Positions 16,912 to 26,600 of a stretch of 64,000 nt of DNA are shown here, in pieces; positions within the stretch are counted from its first letter, which is position 1, and every line of letters starts with the position of its first letter. This DNA is from JALOLV01 sp046295175 (GTDB lineage Bacteria; Bacteroidota; Bacteroidia; Cytophagales; Spirosomataceae). The position numbers were made by a program, and so were the translations under genes. The DNA is taken from assembly GCA_046295175.1 (NCBI GenBank), contig JBKBNY010000003.1:62001-126000 (forward strand), read 5' to 3'. The notes beneath the pieces are model-generated. The model did not search any database. It was not told the DNA's origin and was given only the letters and a program-made list of their open reading frames with translations.

Positions 16912-18240
16912 ATGACATTCGAAGAATTAAATCTCAATAAACCTCTACTAAACGCACTAAATGATTTAGGACTGACGACCCCAACGACGATTCAGCAAAA
17001 GGTGTTTTCGGTTGTGATGTCGGGCAAAGACGTCTGCGGAATCGCCCAAACGGGTACCGGAAAAACCTACGCTTATTTGTTGCCGTGTTTGCGTCAATAT
17101 CAATTTTCAAAAGATAAAAACCCTCAAATTTTGATTCTCGTTCCCACCCGTGAATTGGTCGTGCAGGTGGTTGAAGAAATCAAAAAACTGACGACTTACA
17201 TGAGTACACTCGTTGTCGGGATTTACGGAGGTGTAAACACCAAAGCCCAAATCGCTGAGGTCATGCAGGGTGTTGATATTTTGGTAGCAACTCCCGGAAG
17301 GCTCGTTGATTTGCTCAATGTACAGGTTATCAAAACCAAAGGAATCAAGAAATTGGTTATTGATGAGTTCGACGAAATGCTAAATCTCGGCTTTAGACCT
17401 CAACTGACCCGAATCTTTGATAGCTTGCCCGAACGTCGCCAGAATCTCTTATTTTCGGCTACCATTACCGATGAAGTCGAAGATTTGATGAAAGAATTCT
17501 TTAATTCTCCCGAAAGAATCGAAGCTACTCCCGTCGGTACTCCATTGAGTAATATCACGCAGATTGGGTACAATGTGCCGAATTTCTACACCAAAATCAA
17601 TTTCTTGAAGTATCTGCTCAATAAAGATGCTGAAATGAATAAAGTTTTGGTTTTTGTATCGACCAAGCACCTTGCCGATGTAGTTTTTGAGCATCTCGAA
17701 GGCGATTTTCAGGATAAAATTGCGGTTATTCACTCAAATAAAGCACAAAACCACCGCTTTGAATCGGTTAGGCGTTTTGAAGATGGAACTTGCCGAATCT
17801 TGATTGCTACCGATGTTATTGCTCGTGGATTGGATGTAGAGGGAGTTTCGCACGTGATAAACATTGATTTACCCGAAGAACCTCAAAGCTATATCCACCG
17901 AATCGGGCGAACTGGTCGAGCCGACCGCAAGGGCATTGCTCTCTCGTTTGTAACAGCACAAGAAAAAGATGCTCTAAGTGCTATTCAAGATTTGATGAAG
18001 TACAAATTGCCTTTGCAAGAAATGCCAGCCGAGGTTGAGAAATCGGATAGGATTTTACCCGCCGAAGAACCCAAGATTGATATGCCGTTGTTTTTGGTGA
18101 AGCCACCCAAACGCGAAGATGTAGGCCCGGCCTTCCATGAGAAATTAGATAAAAATAAAAAAGTAAATGTTCGTCGTGATTACGAAGCCGAAAAAAAACG
18201 TAAATACGGCAAATCATACAAAAAGAGGAGCCGAGATTGA
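16912..18240 (+). CDS. DEAD-box-type ATP-dependent RNA helicase with a DEFD motif II
   Basis: This 442-residue superfamily 2 helicase has every expected motif in order: Q motif (TTPTTIQQ), motif I AQTGTGKT (residues 45-52), Ia PTRELV, GG, Ib TPGRLVD, motif II, III SAT (in FSATIT), and VI HRIGRTGR. Motif II reads Asp151-Glu-Phe-Asp154 instead of Asp-Glu-Ala-Asp. The acidic residues needed for Mg-ATP are kept. A lysine/arginine-rich C-terminal tail follows (KKRKYGKSYKKRSRD), typical of RhlE-like enzymes that unwind structured RNA in ribosome assembly or mRNA decay. Confidence 0.94.
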   Translation: MTFEELNLNKPLLNALNDLGLTTPTTIQQKVFSVVMSGKDVCGIAQTGTGKTYAYLLPCLRQYQFSKDKNPQILILVPTRELVVQVVEEIKKLTTYMSTLVVGIYGGVNTKAQIAEVMQGVDILVATPGRLVDLLNVQVIKTKGIKKLVIDEFDEMLNLGFRPQLTRIFDSLPERRQNLLFSATITDEVEDLMKEFFNSPERIEATPVGTPLSNITQIGYNVPNFYTKINFLKYLLNKDAEMNKVLVFVSTKHLADVVFEHLEGDFQDKIAVIHSNKAQNHRFESVRRFEDGTCRILIATDVIARGLDVEGVSHVINIDLPEEPQSYIHRIGRTGRADRKGIALSFVTAQEKDALSAIQDLMKYKLPLQEMPAEVEKSDRILPAEEPKIDMPLFLVKPPKREDVGPAFHEKLDKNKKVNVRRDYEAEKKRKYGKSYKKRSRD

Positions 18241-18314
18241 GAAAATAAAAATCATTGCTTTGGATAAATATTTGATTTATTTCCTTTCGGGTAATTGAAT
18301 GAAAAAAATAAATT

Positions 18315-18404
18315 CACCACTAAGGAACTTAGGACACACAGTTTCACTAAGAAATAATCAAACTAAGTGTATCTATGTGTTCTACGTGAACTCAGTGGTA
18401 AAAT
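18315..18404. repeat. Inverted pair of diverged intergenic repeats
   Basis: Copy one (18315-18353) reads ACCACTAAGGAACTTAGG onward to AGTTTCACTAAG. Copy two (18361-18404) is the same family in opposite orientation, ending GAACTCAGTGGTAAAATT. Both are diverged relatives of the element at 6820-6861. Together they form an imperfect long hairpin between the helicase gene and the Uma2-family gene. I consider the open frame that crosses this stretch to be non-coding. Confidence 0.6.
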
Positions 18405-18470
18405 TAAAAATACGATTTTACCAACCGAAAGGGAATAATTTTGTTAAATCAGCTAAAATCATAAATTTCT

Positions 18471-19040
18471 ATGCTTCTAAGCAAAACCATATCAGCCGAA
18501 GAATACCTTGCTTTTGAGAGAGGAAGCGATGAAAAGCATGAATTTATTTTTAATTTTGTTGTACCAAAGGCGGCATCAAACAGAAGGCATAGTGTTACAT
18601 CAGTTAATCTTTTGGCTTTAATTGGGAATCATCTATTATACTCCGAAAACGAAACTTATCCGAGTGATATGCGAGTGCTAAACACAGCCAACAGTAGTTA
18701 TTTCTATCCAGATGTTTCGGTAAGTGATGGGGTTGCAAAGATGATGGATAATGATATTCTTACAAACCCATTGTTGATTATTGAAGTATTATCAGATTCT
18801 ACGGCTGTCTTTGATAAGCGGAACGCCGCCCGAACCGATAAATTCATAGCCTATCGGACAATACCGAGCCTAAAAGAGTATATTCTGGTTTCTACCGAAT
18901 TACCTCAAATCGAAATATTTCATAAAAAAACAGACGATTCTTGGTCGGTCGAGACCATTCATGGCTTAGAAAATTCGGCTTATTTTCAATCAATTGATTT
19001 AAAAATTGCCCTTAAAGACGTTTATCAGAGAGTATTTTGA
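18471..19040 (+). CDS. Uma2-family (DUF820) PD-(D/E)XK nuclease-like protein
   Basis: This 189-residue protein starts MLLSKTISAEEYLAFERGSD, typical of the Uma2 family, which is much expanded in cyanobacteria and Bacteroidota. The nuclease-fold core has Asp in YPDVSVS and Glu in LLIIEVLSDST, followed by a basic patch (KRNAARTDK) where the family keeps a lysine. The biological substrate of these proteins is not known. It stands alone, between a repeat-rich leader and a convergent terminator. Confidence 0.82.
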   Translation: MLLSKTISAEEYLAFERGSDEKHEFIFNFVVPKAASNRRHSVTSVNLLALIGNHLLYSENETYPSDMRVLNTANSSYFYPDVSVSDGVAKMMDNDILTNPLLIIEVLSDSTAVFDKRNAARTDKFIAYRTIPSLKEYILVSTELPQIEIFHKKTDDSWSVETIHGLENSAYFQSIDLKIALKDVYQRVF

Positions 19041-19050
19041 GATATTTACC

Positions 19051-19086
19051 GAGGCACATTTCAAACGAGATATGCCTCAGTTTTTT
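19051..19086. terminator. Intrinsic terminator between convergent genes
   Basis: GAGGCA and TGCCTC arms enclose a partly paired 16-base interior and are followed on the plus strand by a TTTTTT run. It lies directly between the Uma2-family gene and the convergent unknown gene. Confidence 0.65.
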
Positions 19087-19091
19087 ATAAA

Positions 19092-19820
19092 CTACGCTTG
19101 TGGGGCAGTACTAAAAAAAGTAACTCTGCCCATTCCCGAATTGCCATTATCGGCTTGATACGCATAGATAACCGCCTCGTAGAAACCATAATTTGGGGTT
19201 GTCCAGCTACCGATAAACTGACTCGTTTCACCCGAAAACTTCATCGGTACGGTTTCTAAAAATACATTGCCGTTGGGTGTGTCTAATTGGTAAATCATTG
19301 CCCCGACCTCAAATAAATCAGGATTCCACGGAGTATTTGCCGCAATCGGACAGCCGCACATCATCGTGACATTGGCTTGAAAATCGACTTTGGCTTGAGC
19401 AACCGTTCCAAAGTTTTGGTGTGTTGGCGGCGATTGTACCTGCACCATCAAGCCCGGTAACTCCAAAAGCAAACCATTGCCGCCCTTAAGGTCTTTGCCG
19501 GGGATAATCCACTGCGTGGCTGTTACGGTATTGGCCGATTGAAGTCCACCTTTTGGGCCGTAGGCCGTTACTTTGATGAGACAAGGCTCGGTGAGCGAAA
19601 GCGAAGTGTTAAAGGCTGATGCTTGGGTATTTGGATAGCTCTCGGTACGATTAATCGCAATATCCATCAAGTTGGCTACTCCCGAGCCACCACTTGTATT
19701 GCCCTGGGCTAAGATTTCGCCAGTTTGGGCATTGTGGATGGTTACATAAGCACCACCAATATCTGCCCCAAGAAATTTGCCGCCTTTGGCAATGACCCGA
19801 ATCGTAATGTTTGTTTTCAT
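19092..19820 (-). CDS. Unknown protein, probably all-beta
   Basis: I do not recognise this 242-residue protein. It lacks a signal peptide. The first 60 residues (IRVIAKGGKFLGADIGGAYVTIHNAQTGEILAQG and GVANLMDIAINR) read like a carboxypeptidase-regulatory or transthyretin-type beta sandwich. The second half contains VKVDFQANVTMMCGCPIAANTPWNP-like strands with a CGC motif, and ends with GFYEAVIYAYQADNGNSGMGRVTFF, resembling an Ig-like domain. It is not obviously in an operon with its neighbours. (In the sequence the central strand begins AKVDFQ.). Confidence 0.6.
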   Translation of the reverse strand: MKTNITIRVIAKGGKFLGADIGGAYVTIHNAQTGEILAQGNTSGGSGVANLMDIAINRTESYPNTQASAFNTSLSLTEPCLIKVTAYGPKGGLQSANTVTATQWIIPGKDLKGGNGLLLELPGLMVQVQSPPTHQNFGTVAQAKVDFQANVTMMCGCPIAANTPWNPDLFEVGAMIYQLDTPNGNVFLETVPMKFSGETSQFIGSWTTPNYGFYEAVIYAYQADNGNSGMGRVTFFSTAPQA

Positions 19821-19870
19821 TTGGCTTTATATTTTTGTTTTGTGAAAGTCAGGAGACTTTCGTTATTTTT

Positions 19871-19907
19871 GGTCGAAGACAACCGACTGTGTCGTAAGTC
19901 TTCGACC
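19871..19907. repeat. 37-bp palindromic repeat (GGTCGAAGAC family), copy 1
   Basis: The ends GGTCGAAGAC and GTCTTCGACC form a 10-bp inverted repeat around AACCGACTGTGTCGTAA. An almost identical copy, differing by one base in the left arm, lies at 21059-21095. Each copy sits just downstream of a minus-strand gene, so it may act as a terminator-like hairpin. Confidence 0.75.
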
Positions 19908-19914
19908 AGAGGGG

Positions 19915-20871
19915 TCAATTATGTTCGACGTTTTTCAGGAATTTGTTAATTACTTGGACTAATTTCTCTGGTTGGTCAATCATTGTCATGTGTCCTGAAT
20001 CATCTATTATTTGAACAATTGCGTTTTTAGAGAGCTTTTTATATCTAAACATAGTTTTAGGTCTTGCCTCATCATACTCACCAGTCACGTAAAGAATAGG
20101 TTCATTAATATTATTTAAATCGGAAGTTCTATCAAAATTTGAAAGAGTCCCTGTTGAATTAAACTCTGTTGGTCCCCACATATAGTTATAAATACTATAA
20201 TTTTCCATACCAACATTTTTGCAAGAAGCTAATTTATAAGGCCAATGTTTTCTACTCAAATGTCGTGTGTAAAAAGAATCAGTTGCTGCTATATAGGAGG
20301 GAGCTGCGTAATTTTTTAAATTCTCATATTTATTTATGGTGTCTTGAACACTTCTTGGCAATTTTGAAAGCAACCATTTTGCATCTGCTATCCAGTCTGG
20401 AGTACTAATCATAGGACTTGAAAAAATGACTGACTTGATTCCTTTAGGCTTTTTGGTAATTAAATATTCAATTAGAAATGTGCTTCCACAAGAATGCCCC
20501 ATTATATTTAATTTATCCAAATTTAATGCACGTCTTAGATGCTCAATTTCATTTACAAAGCGTTCAATTTTCCATAAAGTAGTATCTTTGGGTCTATCTG
20601 AATTACCTGAGCCCAACTGGTCATAAAAAATAACAGGTCTATCTGAAGCTAAAGGAGATAATCCAGGAATCATGCTGCAACTTCTGCCTCCAGGACCACC
20701 ATGTATGATTAATAATGGGGTGCCTTTTTTTTCTTTGCCAAAAATTTTATACCAGATTTTACCACCATCCACTGCAACAAAACCCTCTTCTGTAATTTCT
20801 TGTTTGTATGACGAAAATACTACAATAAACAATAATCCTAAATTAACAGATAGCGTTTTTATTTTTTCCAT
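19915..20871 (-). CDS. Alpha/beta hydrolase of the proline iminopeptidase (S33) type, exported
   Basis: This 318-residue hydrolase has the oxyanion motif HGGPGGRS, the S33 signature FYDQLGSGNSDRP, and the nucleophile elbow MGHSCGS with Ser127. A late Asp (TGEYDEARP) and His (DDSGHMTM) complete the catalytic triad. The first about 20 residues (MEKIKTLSVNLGLLFIVVFSS) are a signal peptide or membrane anchor without a lipobox Cys. S33 enzymes remove N-terminal proline from peptides, but related ones hydrolyse other amides and esters, so the substrate is uncertain. Confidence 0.82.
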   Translation of the reverse strand: MEKIKTLSVNLGLLFIVVFSSYKQEITEEGFVAVDGGKIWYKIFGKEKKGTPLLIIHGGPGGRSCSMIPGLSPLASDRPVIFYDQLGSGNSDRPKDTTLWKIERFVNEIEHLRRALNLDKLNIMGHSCGSTFLIEYLITKKPKGIKSVIFSSPMISTPDWIADAKWLLSKLPRSVQDTINKYENLKNYAAPSYIAATDSFYTRHLSRKHWPYKLASCKNVGMENYSIYNYMWGPTEFNSTGTLSNFDRTSDLNNINEPILYVTGEYDEARPKTMFRYKKLSKNAIVQIIDDSGHMTMIDQPEKLVQVINKFLKNVEHN

Positions 20872-21058
20872 ATTAAGTAGTTTTAGTATGTATTATACAC
20901 AACTTTTAAATTACAAGCCCGCTTCCCGGTATTGCTTTTTCTATTTTTTATTAACTATCATTTATTGGTTTCTGGAATTGCTTCCAAAAGTAAAGTATAT
21001 GCTTTGTTCAAGGGTTTTTGTGCATCACCTTTTACTGTACCTTTGGAATGTCCCAGTC

Positions 21059-21095
21059 GGTCGAAAACAACCGACTGTGTCGTAAGTCTTCGACC
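21059..21095. repeat. 37-bp palindromic repeat (GGTCGAAGAC family), copy 2
   Basis: GGTCGAAAAC followed by the same interior as copy 1 (AACCGACTGTGTCGTAA is shared in full) and GTCTTCGACC. It lies 12 bases past the stop codon of the small membrane protein gene. Confidence 0.75.
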
Positions 21096-21107
21096 AGTGG
21101 GTTTTAT

Positions 21108-21575
21108 TCATTCTTTCTTGTGTACAGGATGATATTTATAATATTCTGGTCGCTCTGTCTGTTGCCATACAAATGTGTAACCTGATTCCATAGTTTCAAT
21201 GTCAAAGGGTCTTTTCACATAGAATAAATTGTCTGGATTACTTGCAATTAAAATCGCTCCGCTTACAACAAGTCCTGTTAGCATCCACAATACAATTGTC
21301 ACAATTTTGTTTGGTTTAATTTTTGTCCAAAAACGGTCAATGCAAAAAATCACTATTAACCAAAACAAAAAGTAGGTTAACAAGTCTCCAAAAAATTCTG
21401 TCACAAAAATTTGCAAAGACATTGAAGTGTGCCAACCGTCACAAACAAAAGGAAAAGGGAAACCTGCAAACAATGTGTCAGGTGCGTCAACTGGTAAAGC
21501 ATACCACCATTTGGTAATTGTAGCAAACGAAATTACTGTCAATGGTAGGATAAGTTTAAATGTCAACTGTTTCAT
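21108..21575 (-). CDS. Small membrane protein of unknown function
   Basis: I do not recognise this 155-residue protein. It has three to four hydrophobic segments (residues about 8-20, 60-80, 92-112), a WWYALPVDAPDTLF loop after the first, and a hydrophilic C-terminus (TERPEYYKYHPVHKK). Immediately upstream of its start (21576-21607) lies the end of the attC-like site, so it looks like the next cassette in an integron-like series. On the downstream side no attC-like site is found, so this cassette would be incomplete. Confidence 0.6.
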   Translation of the reverse strand: MKQLTFKLILPLTVISFATITKWWYALPVDAPDTLFAGFPFPFVCDGWHTSMSLQIFVTEFFGDLLTYFLFWLIVIFCIDRFWTKIKPNKIVTIVLWMLTGLVVSGAILIASNPDNLFYVKRPFDIETMESGYTFVWQQTERPEYYKYHPVHKKE

Positions 21576-21600
21576 TTTTGTTTGGTCGTTTTAAAATGCC

Positions 21601-21734
21601 GCCTAACGTTTTAGGGCTTTGCGATGGTGGGGAAATCGAAGCACAAATCTTCAATTTTGTACAAAAGTTCAATCGAGGAAATACCGTTGAACATTGCAGT
21701 TTCGCCCCACTATCGCAAAACCCTTGTTAGCAGC
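21601..21734 (-). mobile_element. attC-like integron recombination site
   Basis: Read on the minus strand, the site starts with GCTGCTAAC, ends with GTTAGGC (the canonical R' form GTTRRRY) and is about 134 bases long. Between the ends, GGGTTTTGCGATAGTGGGG pairs with CCCCACCATCGCAAAGCCC across an asymmetric interior, as attC sites fold. The gene upstream of it (21742-23244) is flanked on its other side by GTTAGCAGC, the complement of this site's own first box, which is what excision and insertion of a cassette would leave. No integrase gene is in the window. Confidence 0.6.
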
Positions 21735-21741
21735 AGGTGTT

Positions 21742-23244
21742 TTATTTTTTTCCATATTTCCTAAAAGCGGCAATGAATTGATATATCAAAAATCCAACAA
21801 TGATTTTATTTAAATAATCTATTGTCAATGACCAACCGTTTAGTTCAATCTTGCTTACCAAAAAGTCTGTCCTATGTGTTATGTCAAGAAACGAAAAGTA
21901 ATAACCGAACAAGTTCCAATCAATTCCATTGCAGTTAAACATTCTTCCCAAAGTCCATAAATACAAAATGTAAAAGATAATTGAGATAGAAATTGTTGCA
22001 AAAAATGGTTCTTTTATTGATAAACCGTGATTATTTGAAAGACTGTTGATTTTCAAAATTACTCTGTCCCAATAAGGCAGGTTTTCAACGTTTTTAAGGG
22101 CTTCGTTTGATATTGCTTGAAATTTTTGAGCTTCATAGAAATTACCCGATGCTTCAAGTTGTTTTTTCAACTGCAAAAAAGTTTCGTAACGTGTTTTGAA
22201 ATAATTTTTGTCTTTTCTGTCAGGGTAATGAATATTTTCAATGGTTTGTATTTTGTCAAAATCATTGTATTTACTTGGAAAATCGCAAGCCGTTAAAGTG
22301 GTTTGCCCAAATTTATTTCTGTAAAGTGAAATTGTAGAATAATCATCAAATGCAACATTGTCAAACCAAACTTTGTCAAGGTTTGATTTGTGTATTTCTA
22401 ATTTTGTTTCTTCTGTTTCTTTTCTGAATGGTTTGATGTCATAAAAATTAGCTCCTAATTGTGCTGAAAAATTTCTGATATACCAACTGTCAATGTAACA
22501 ATTTTCAACCAGCAATTCGCCTGTTGAATAACCGCTGAGAGATAAAGCCAAAAGTTTAGCATTGATTATTTTAGTCAAGTTGTGTTCTTTGTCCGCTGAA
22601 TACTGAACATTCAAACTAACTTTTAATTTCTGCTTTTCTTCATCGTTTAGAAAATATCCAATTTTATTTACGCTGTCGTAAGGTATTTTGTAAATGGCTC
22701 TTTTATCTGTCTTATTTTCATTAACCGTGAAAACTATATTCTTGCAATCGTAAATGTAAAATGAGTGTTTTTCGGTAAGTAAATCTTCAAGGTTTGCATT
22801 GACAGATTTTAATAACTTCTTCCAACGAATTGGAAAAATGTTTTCTTCTGTAAATGAAACAACAGCCCTTTTTAAATCAAGTAAAAACAATGAATTAACT
22901 AAAAGGCAGTTGTTTGCTTCAACACTTCTCAAATTTTCATTCTTTATTCTTCCTTGTAGGATTGAACTTCCAAAGAAGATTGAAAAATTTGTTGTGATGA
23001 TATTTTCAACGTTGATTTCGTTTATAAAACAACTTATAAATTGAATACTTATGTCTTTGAAGTCTATTGTTTCGCTGTTTTCAATTTCTAATTTCTTAAA
23101 ACGACAGTCTATAAAACTAAACGTAATTCTTCCGTCTTGAAATGGTACATTTGAAAAGTCCGAAGCCCTAATGATAATTTTAGTATCAATAGGGTAGTCT
23201 GTATTCTCAATAATGCTATATGGCGTTAGGTATATTTCGTTCAT
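21742..23244 (-). CDS. Unknown protein with C-terminal membrane segments, probable integron-like cassette gene
   Basis: I do not recognise this 500-residue protein. Residues 1-330 look like a beta-rich, pentapeptide-like or beta-helix region with many short Phe/Cys/Asn strands (ITFSFIDCRFKKLEI, IQFISCFINEINVEN). Residues about 345-380 form a helical segment (KNYFKTRYETFLQLKKQLEA, NFYEAQKFQAISNEALK) like that linking pentapeptide-repeat domains to membrane parts. Two hydrophobic segments lie near 420-440 and 480-492. The gene is strongly AT-rich, unlike the rpo genes beside it, and is bounded by a 15-base inverted repeat (21726-21740 and 23269-23283). Confidence 0.65.
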   Translation of the reverse strand: MNEIYLTPYSIIENTDYPIDTKIIIRASDFSNVPFQDGRITFSFIDCRFKKLEIENSETIDFKDISIQFISCFINEINVENIITTNFSIFFGSSILQGRIKNENLRSVEANNCLLVNSLFLLDLKRAVVSFTEENIFPIRWKKLLKSVNANLEDLLTEKHSFYIYDCKNIVFTVNENKTDKRAIYKIPYDSVNKIGYFLNDEEKQKLKVSLNVQYSADKEHNLTKIINAKLLALSLSGYSTGELLVENCYIDSWYIRNFSAQLGANFYDIKPFRKETEETKLEIHKSNLDKVWFDNVAFDDYSTISLYRNKFGQTTLTACDFPSKYNDFDKIQTIENIHYPDRKDKNYFKTRYETFLQLKKQLEASGNFYEAQKFQAISNEALKNVENLPYWDRVILKINSLSNNHGLSIKEPFFATISISIIFYILYLWTLGRMFNCNGIDWNLFGYYFSFLDITHRTDFLVSKIELNGWSLTIDYLNKIIVGFLIYQFIAAFRKYGKK

Positions 23245-23625
23245 TTTCTATTCGAGGAGTGTTGGTTTACACTTGCTGCTAACTCTGTTATTTACGCAAC
23301 TAATCTAATTTCTTAAATTAAGTTACATGCCTTGTAACTTGTTTATAATCAACACTTTAACATTTATTATTCTCAACTTACAATACTAAATAAGTAGTTT
23401 TAAAAATTATAATTCTACCATATCCACAATCCAAAATACGCAATACTCATAAGCCAAAACGATATACACTCCAACAAATATACAAAACGAAAAAAAACAA
23501 AAACTTTAATTCAACAAAATTTTTCTGTTGGTTCAAAATAAGTTTGGCTATACCCTATAAACCAAAAGCCGCCTAAATCTTTCGACTTAGGCGGCTTCGG
23601 TTTTATGCAGAATCGTCAGTACTTA
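23245..23625. other. Gene-free region between cassette gene and rpoC
   Basis: This 381-base gap contains the cassette boundary repeat (23269-23283, GCTGCTAAC on the plus strand), an 8-bp hairpin at about 23322-23342 (AAGTTACA and its complement) and, next to rpoC, the rpoC terminator. The rest is very AT-rich and holds no gene I can support. Confidence 0.5.
23559..23605 (-). terminator. rpoC: Terminator of the rpoBC operon
   Basis: AAGCCGCCTAA and its reverse complement TTAGGCGGCTT enclose a 10-base loop, with further pairing outside (AACC/GGTT). It starts 21 bases after the rpoC stop codon and is flanked by T-rich DNA on the minus strand. Confidence 0.85.
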
Positions 23626-26600
23626 TTATACAAACATACGGCTTTTGCTTAGTTCGATTTGCTTACGTTTTTCGTTAGCAGCCTCGATTTCGGCTTTGTT
23701 GCCAATGATTAGTTTTTGGTACTTGCGTCCACCCGTACCTGCTGGTATCAAGTGTCCTACGATTACGTTTTCTTTCAAACCTTCGAGGTCATCACGTTTA
23801 CCACGTACAGCCGCTTCCGAAAGAACCTTAGTTGTCTCCTGGAACGAAGCCGCCGATACAAACGATTCTGTACCCAACGAAGCCGTCGTGATACCCTGCA
23901 ATACTGGTTGAGAAACCGCAGGCTCGGCGTCACGCACTTGTACTTGTGGTAAATCGGCACGTTTTAGGCGAGAGTTTTCATCACGAAGCTCACGGCTTGT
24001 GATAATCTGTCCGTTCTTAAACTTATCCGAGCCACCGTTATCAATCACAACTTTCTTGTCGATAACGCGGTCGTTTTCTTTACGAAGTACCCATTTATCA
24101 ACGTATTGTTGCTCTAAGAAGATGGTATCGCCCGCATCCACAACCTCTACTTTCTGCATCATCTGACGCACGATTGTTTCGATGTGTTTATCGGAGATTT
24201 TTACACCTTGTAGGCGGTAAACGGCTTGTACTTCGTTTACAAGATACTCTTGTACGGCGGTTGGCCCTTTGATACGTAGAATATCCGAAGGCGTAATCGC
24301 ACCGTCTGAGAGTGGGTCACCTGCACTGATGAAGTCACCTTCTTGTACAAGAATCAATTTAGAAAGCTGTACAAGGTACTTCATTTTGGTACCATCTTTA
24401 GCTTCTACAAAGATTTCACGGTTACCACGCTTAACAGCACCGTAAGAAACCACACCATCAATCTCCGAAACTACCGCAGGGTTCGATGGGTTACGAGCTT
24501 CAAACAATTCGGTTACACGCGGAAGACCACCCGTAATATCTCGGTTCATGTTTACAGCACGTGGAATCTTAGCCAAAACCTGACCCGCTTTGATTATCTG
24601 ACCGTTTTCAACCGTCAGACGAGCCATTACCGGTAGGTTATAAGATTTTTCTTCTTCAACATTACCCGTTCTTACGATAACCGCAGGGTTTTTAGAGCGG
24701 TCTTTCGATTCGATGATAACTTTATCACGGAAACCAGTTTGCTCATCGGCTTCCTCTTTATAAGTGATGTTTTCTTCGATTGAATCGTACTCTACCGTAC
24801 CGTCGATTTCCGAAAGGATTACGTTGTTGAATTGGTCCCAATGACACAATACTTCACCTTTCTTAATCTTCTGTCCATCTTTTACCTCCAATACAGCACC
24901 GTAAGGGATATTGTTGGTAATCAAGATTTGGTTTGTACCTTCTTCGAGGATACGAATCTCACCACGACGAGCGATAACAACCGTCTCTGGGTTTCCTTCT
25001 TTATCTTCAGATTGTACTGTACGAATATCTTCAAATTGCAATGTACCTTCAAATTTGGCACGAATGTCGGCGTTAGACGAAACGTTCTGTGCCACACCAC
25101 CCGTGTGGAATGTACGAAGTGTAAGCTGAGTACCTGGCTCACCGATTGACTGTGAGGCAATTACACCAACTGCTTCGCCGATGTCAACCATACGGCCAGT
25201 TGCCAAGTTACGTCCGTAACATTTCGAGCAAACACCCGTTTGGGTTTCGCAAGTCAATGCTGAGCGGATTTCAACCGTTTCGATAGCAGTTTCGTCGATA
25301 CGAGCCGCAATCTCTTCGGTGATTTCTTCGCCAGACCTTACGATTAGCTCTTTGGTACGTGGGTCAACGATGTCGTAAACCGAAGTACGTCCAAGAATAC
25401 GCTCCGAAAGTGGCTCAACAATATCTTCGTTGTCTTTCAAGGCCGAAATCTGAATACCACGCAATGTACCGCAGTCTTCTTCGTTTACAACCACATCTTG
25501 AGCAACATCGTGCAAACGACGAGTCAGATAACCCGCATCGGCAGTTTTAAGGGCCGTATCGGCAAGACCTTTACGAGCACCGTGTGTTGAGATAAAGTAC
25601 TCAAGAACGTCAAGACCTTCTTTAAAGTTAGAAAGGATTGGGTTCTCGATGATTTCACCTACCGAGCCTTGGATGTTTTTCTGAGGTTTCGCCATCAAAC
25701 CACGCATACCACCTAACTGACGTACCTGCTCAGCCGAACCACGGGCTCCTGAGTGCATCATCATATAAACTGGGTTGAAACCTTGACGGTCGTTCTCCAA
25801 TTGTTTCAATAATACAGTACGAAGGTTGGTGTTTACACGGGTCCAAATATCGATGATTTGGTTATAACGCTCACGCTCGGTGATGATACCGAACATATAG
25901 TTATTTTGTACTTCTTCTACTTCTACACGTGCGTCATCGATGAATTTCTGTTTTTCTTCAGGAATCATAATATCCCCAAGTCCAATCGAAAGACCACCAC
26001 GGAAGGCAGTTTGGAAGCCTAATTCTTTAATATCATCCAAGAATTTAGCCGTACGAGCAAATCCACTTTCTTTGAAGACCTTACCGATAATCTGTTGTAA
26101 TTTCTTCTTAGTCAATAATTCGTCGATGTAGCCAACTTCTTCTGGTACACACTGATTAAATAAGATACGACCCGCAACAGTATCGATTATTTTATCAACC
26201 AATTGTCCGTTTTCGTCTTTTACCTTCACACGGCACTTGATAAGAGCGTGTTTCGACAAACGACCTTCGTTGATTGCGATGATAACCTCTTCGGCACCGT
26301 AGAATGTCAGTCCTTCACCAATGATTGGTACTTCAGGCGTTGATTTACGTCCTTTTGTTACGTAATACAAGCCCAACACCATGTCTTGCGAAGGTACAGT
26401 GATAGGTGCACCGTTGGCAGGGTTAAGGATGTTGTGCGAAGCCAACATCAATACCGATGCTTCGAGAATCGCCTCGTGACCGAGTGGTACGTGAACCGCC
26501 ATCTGGTCACCGTCAAAGTCGGCGTTGAAGGCCGTACAAACTAACGGGTGCAGCTGGATAGCTTTACCTTCTACCAATTTAGGTTGGAAAGCCTGAATAC

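Noticed and set aside
18299..18517. 72-codon frame between the helicase and Uma2-family genes
   Set aside because: It lies across the inverted intergenic repeat pair and overlaps the start of the Uma2-family gene.
23566..23597. GCCGCCTAA/TTAGGCGGC repeat as a second attC site
   Set aside because: Its loop is only 10 bases and it directly follows rpoC; it is a terminator, and its resemblance to an attC end is coincidental.
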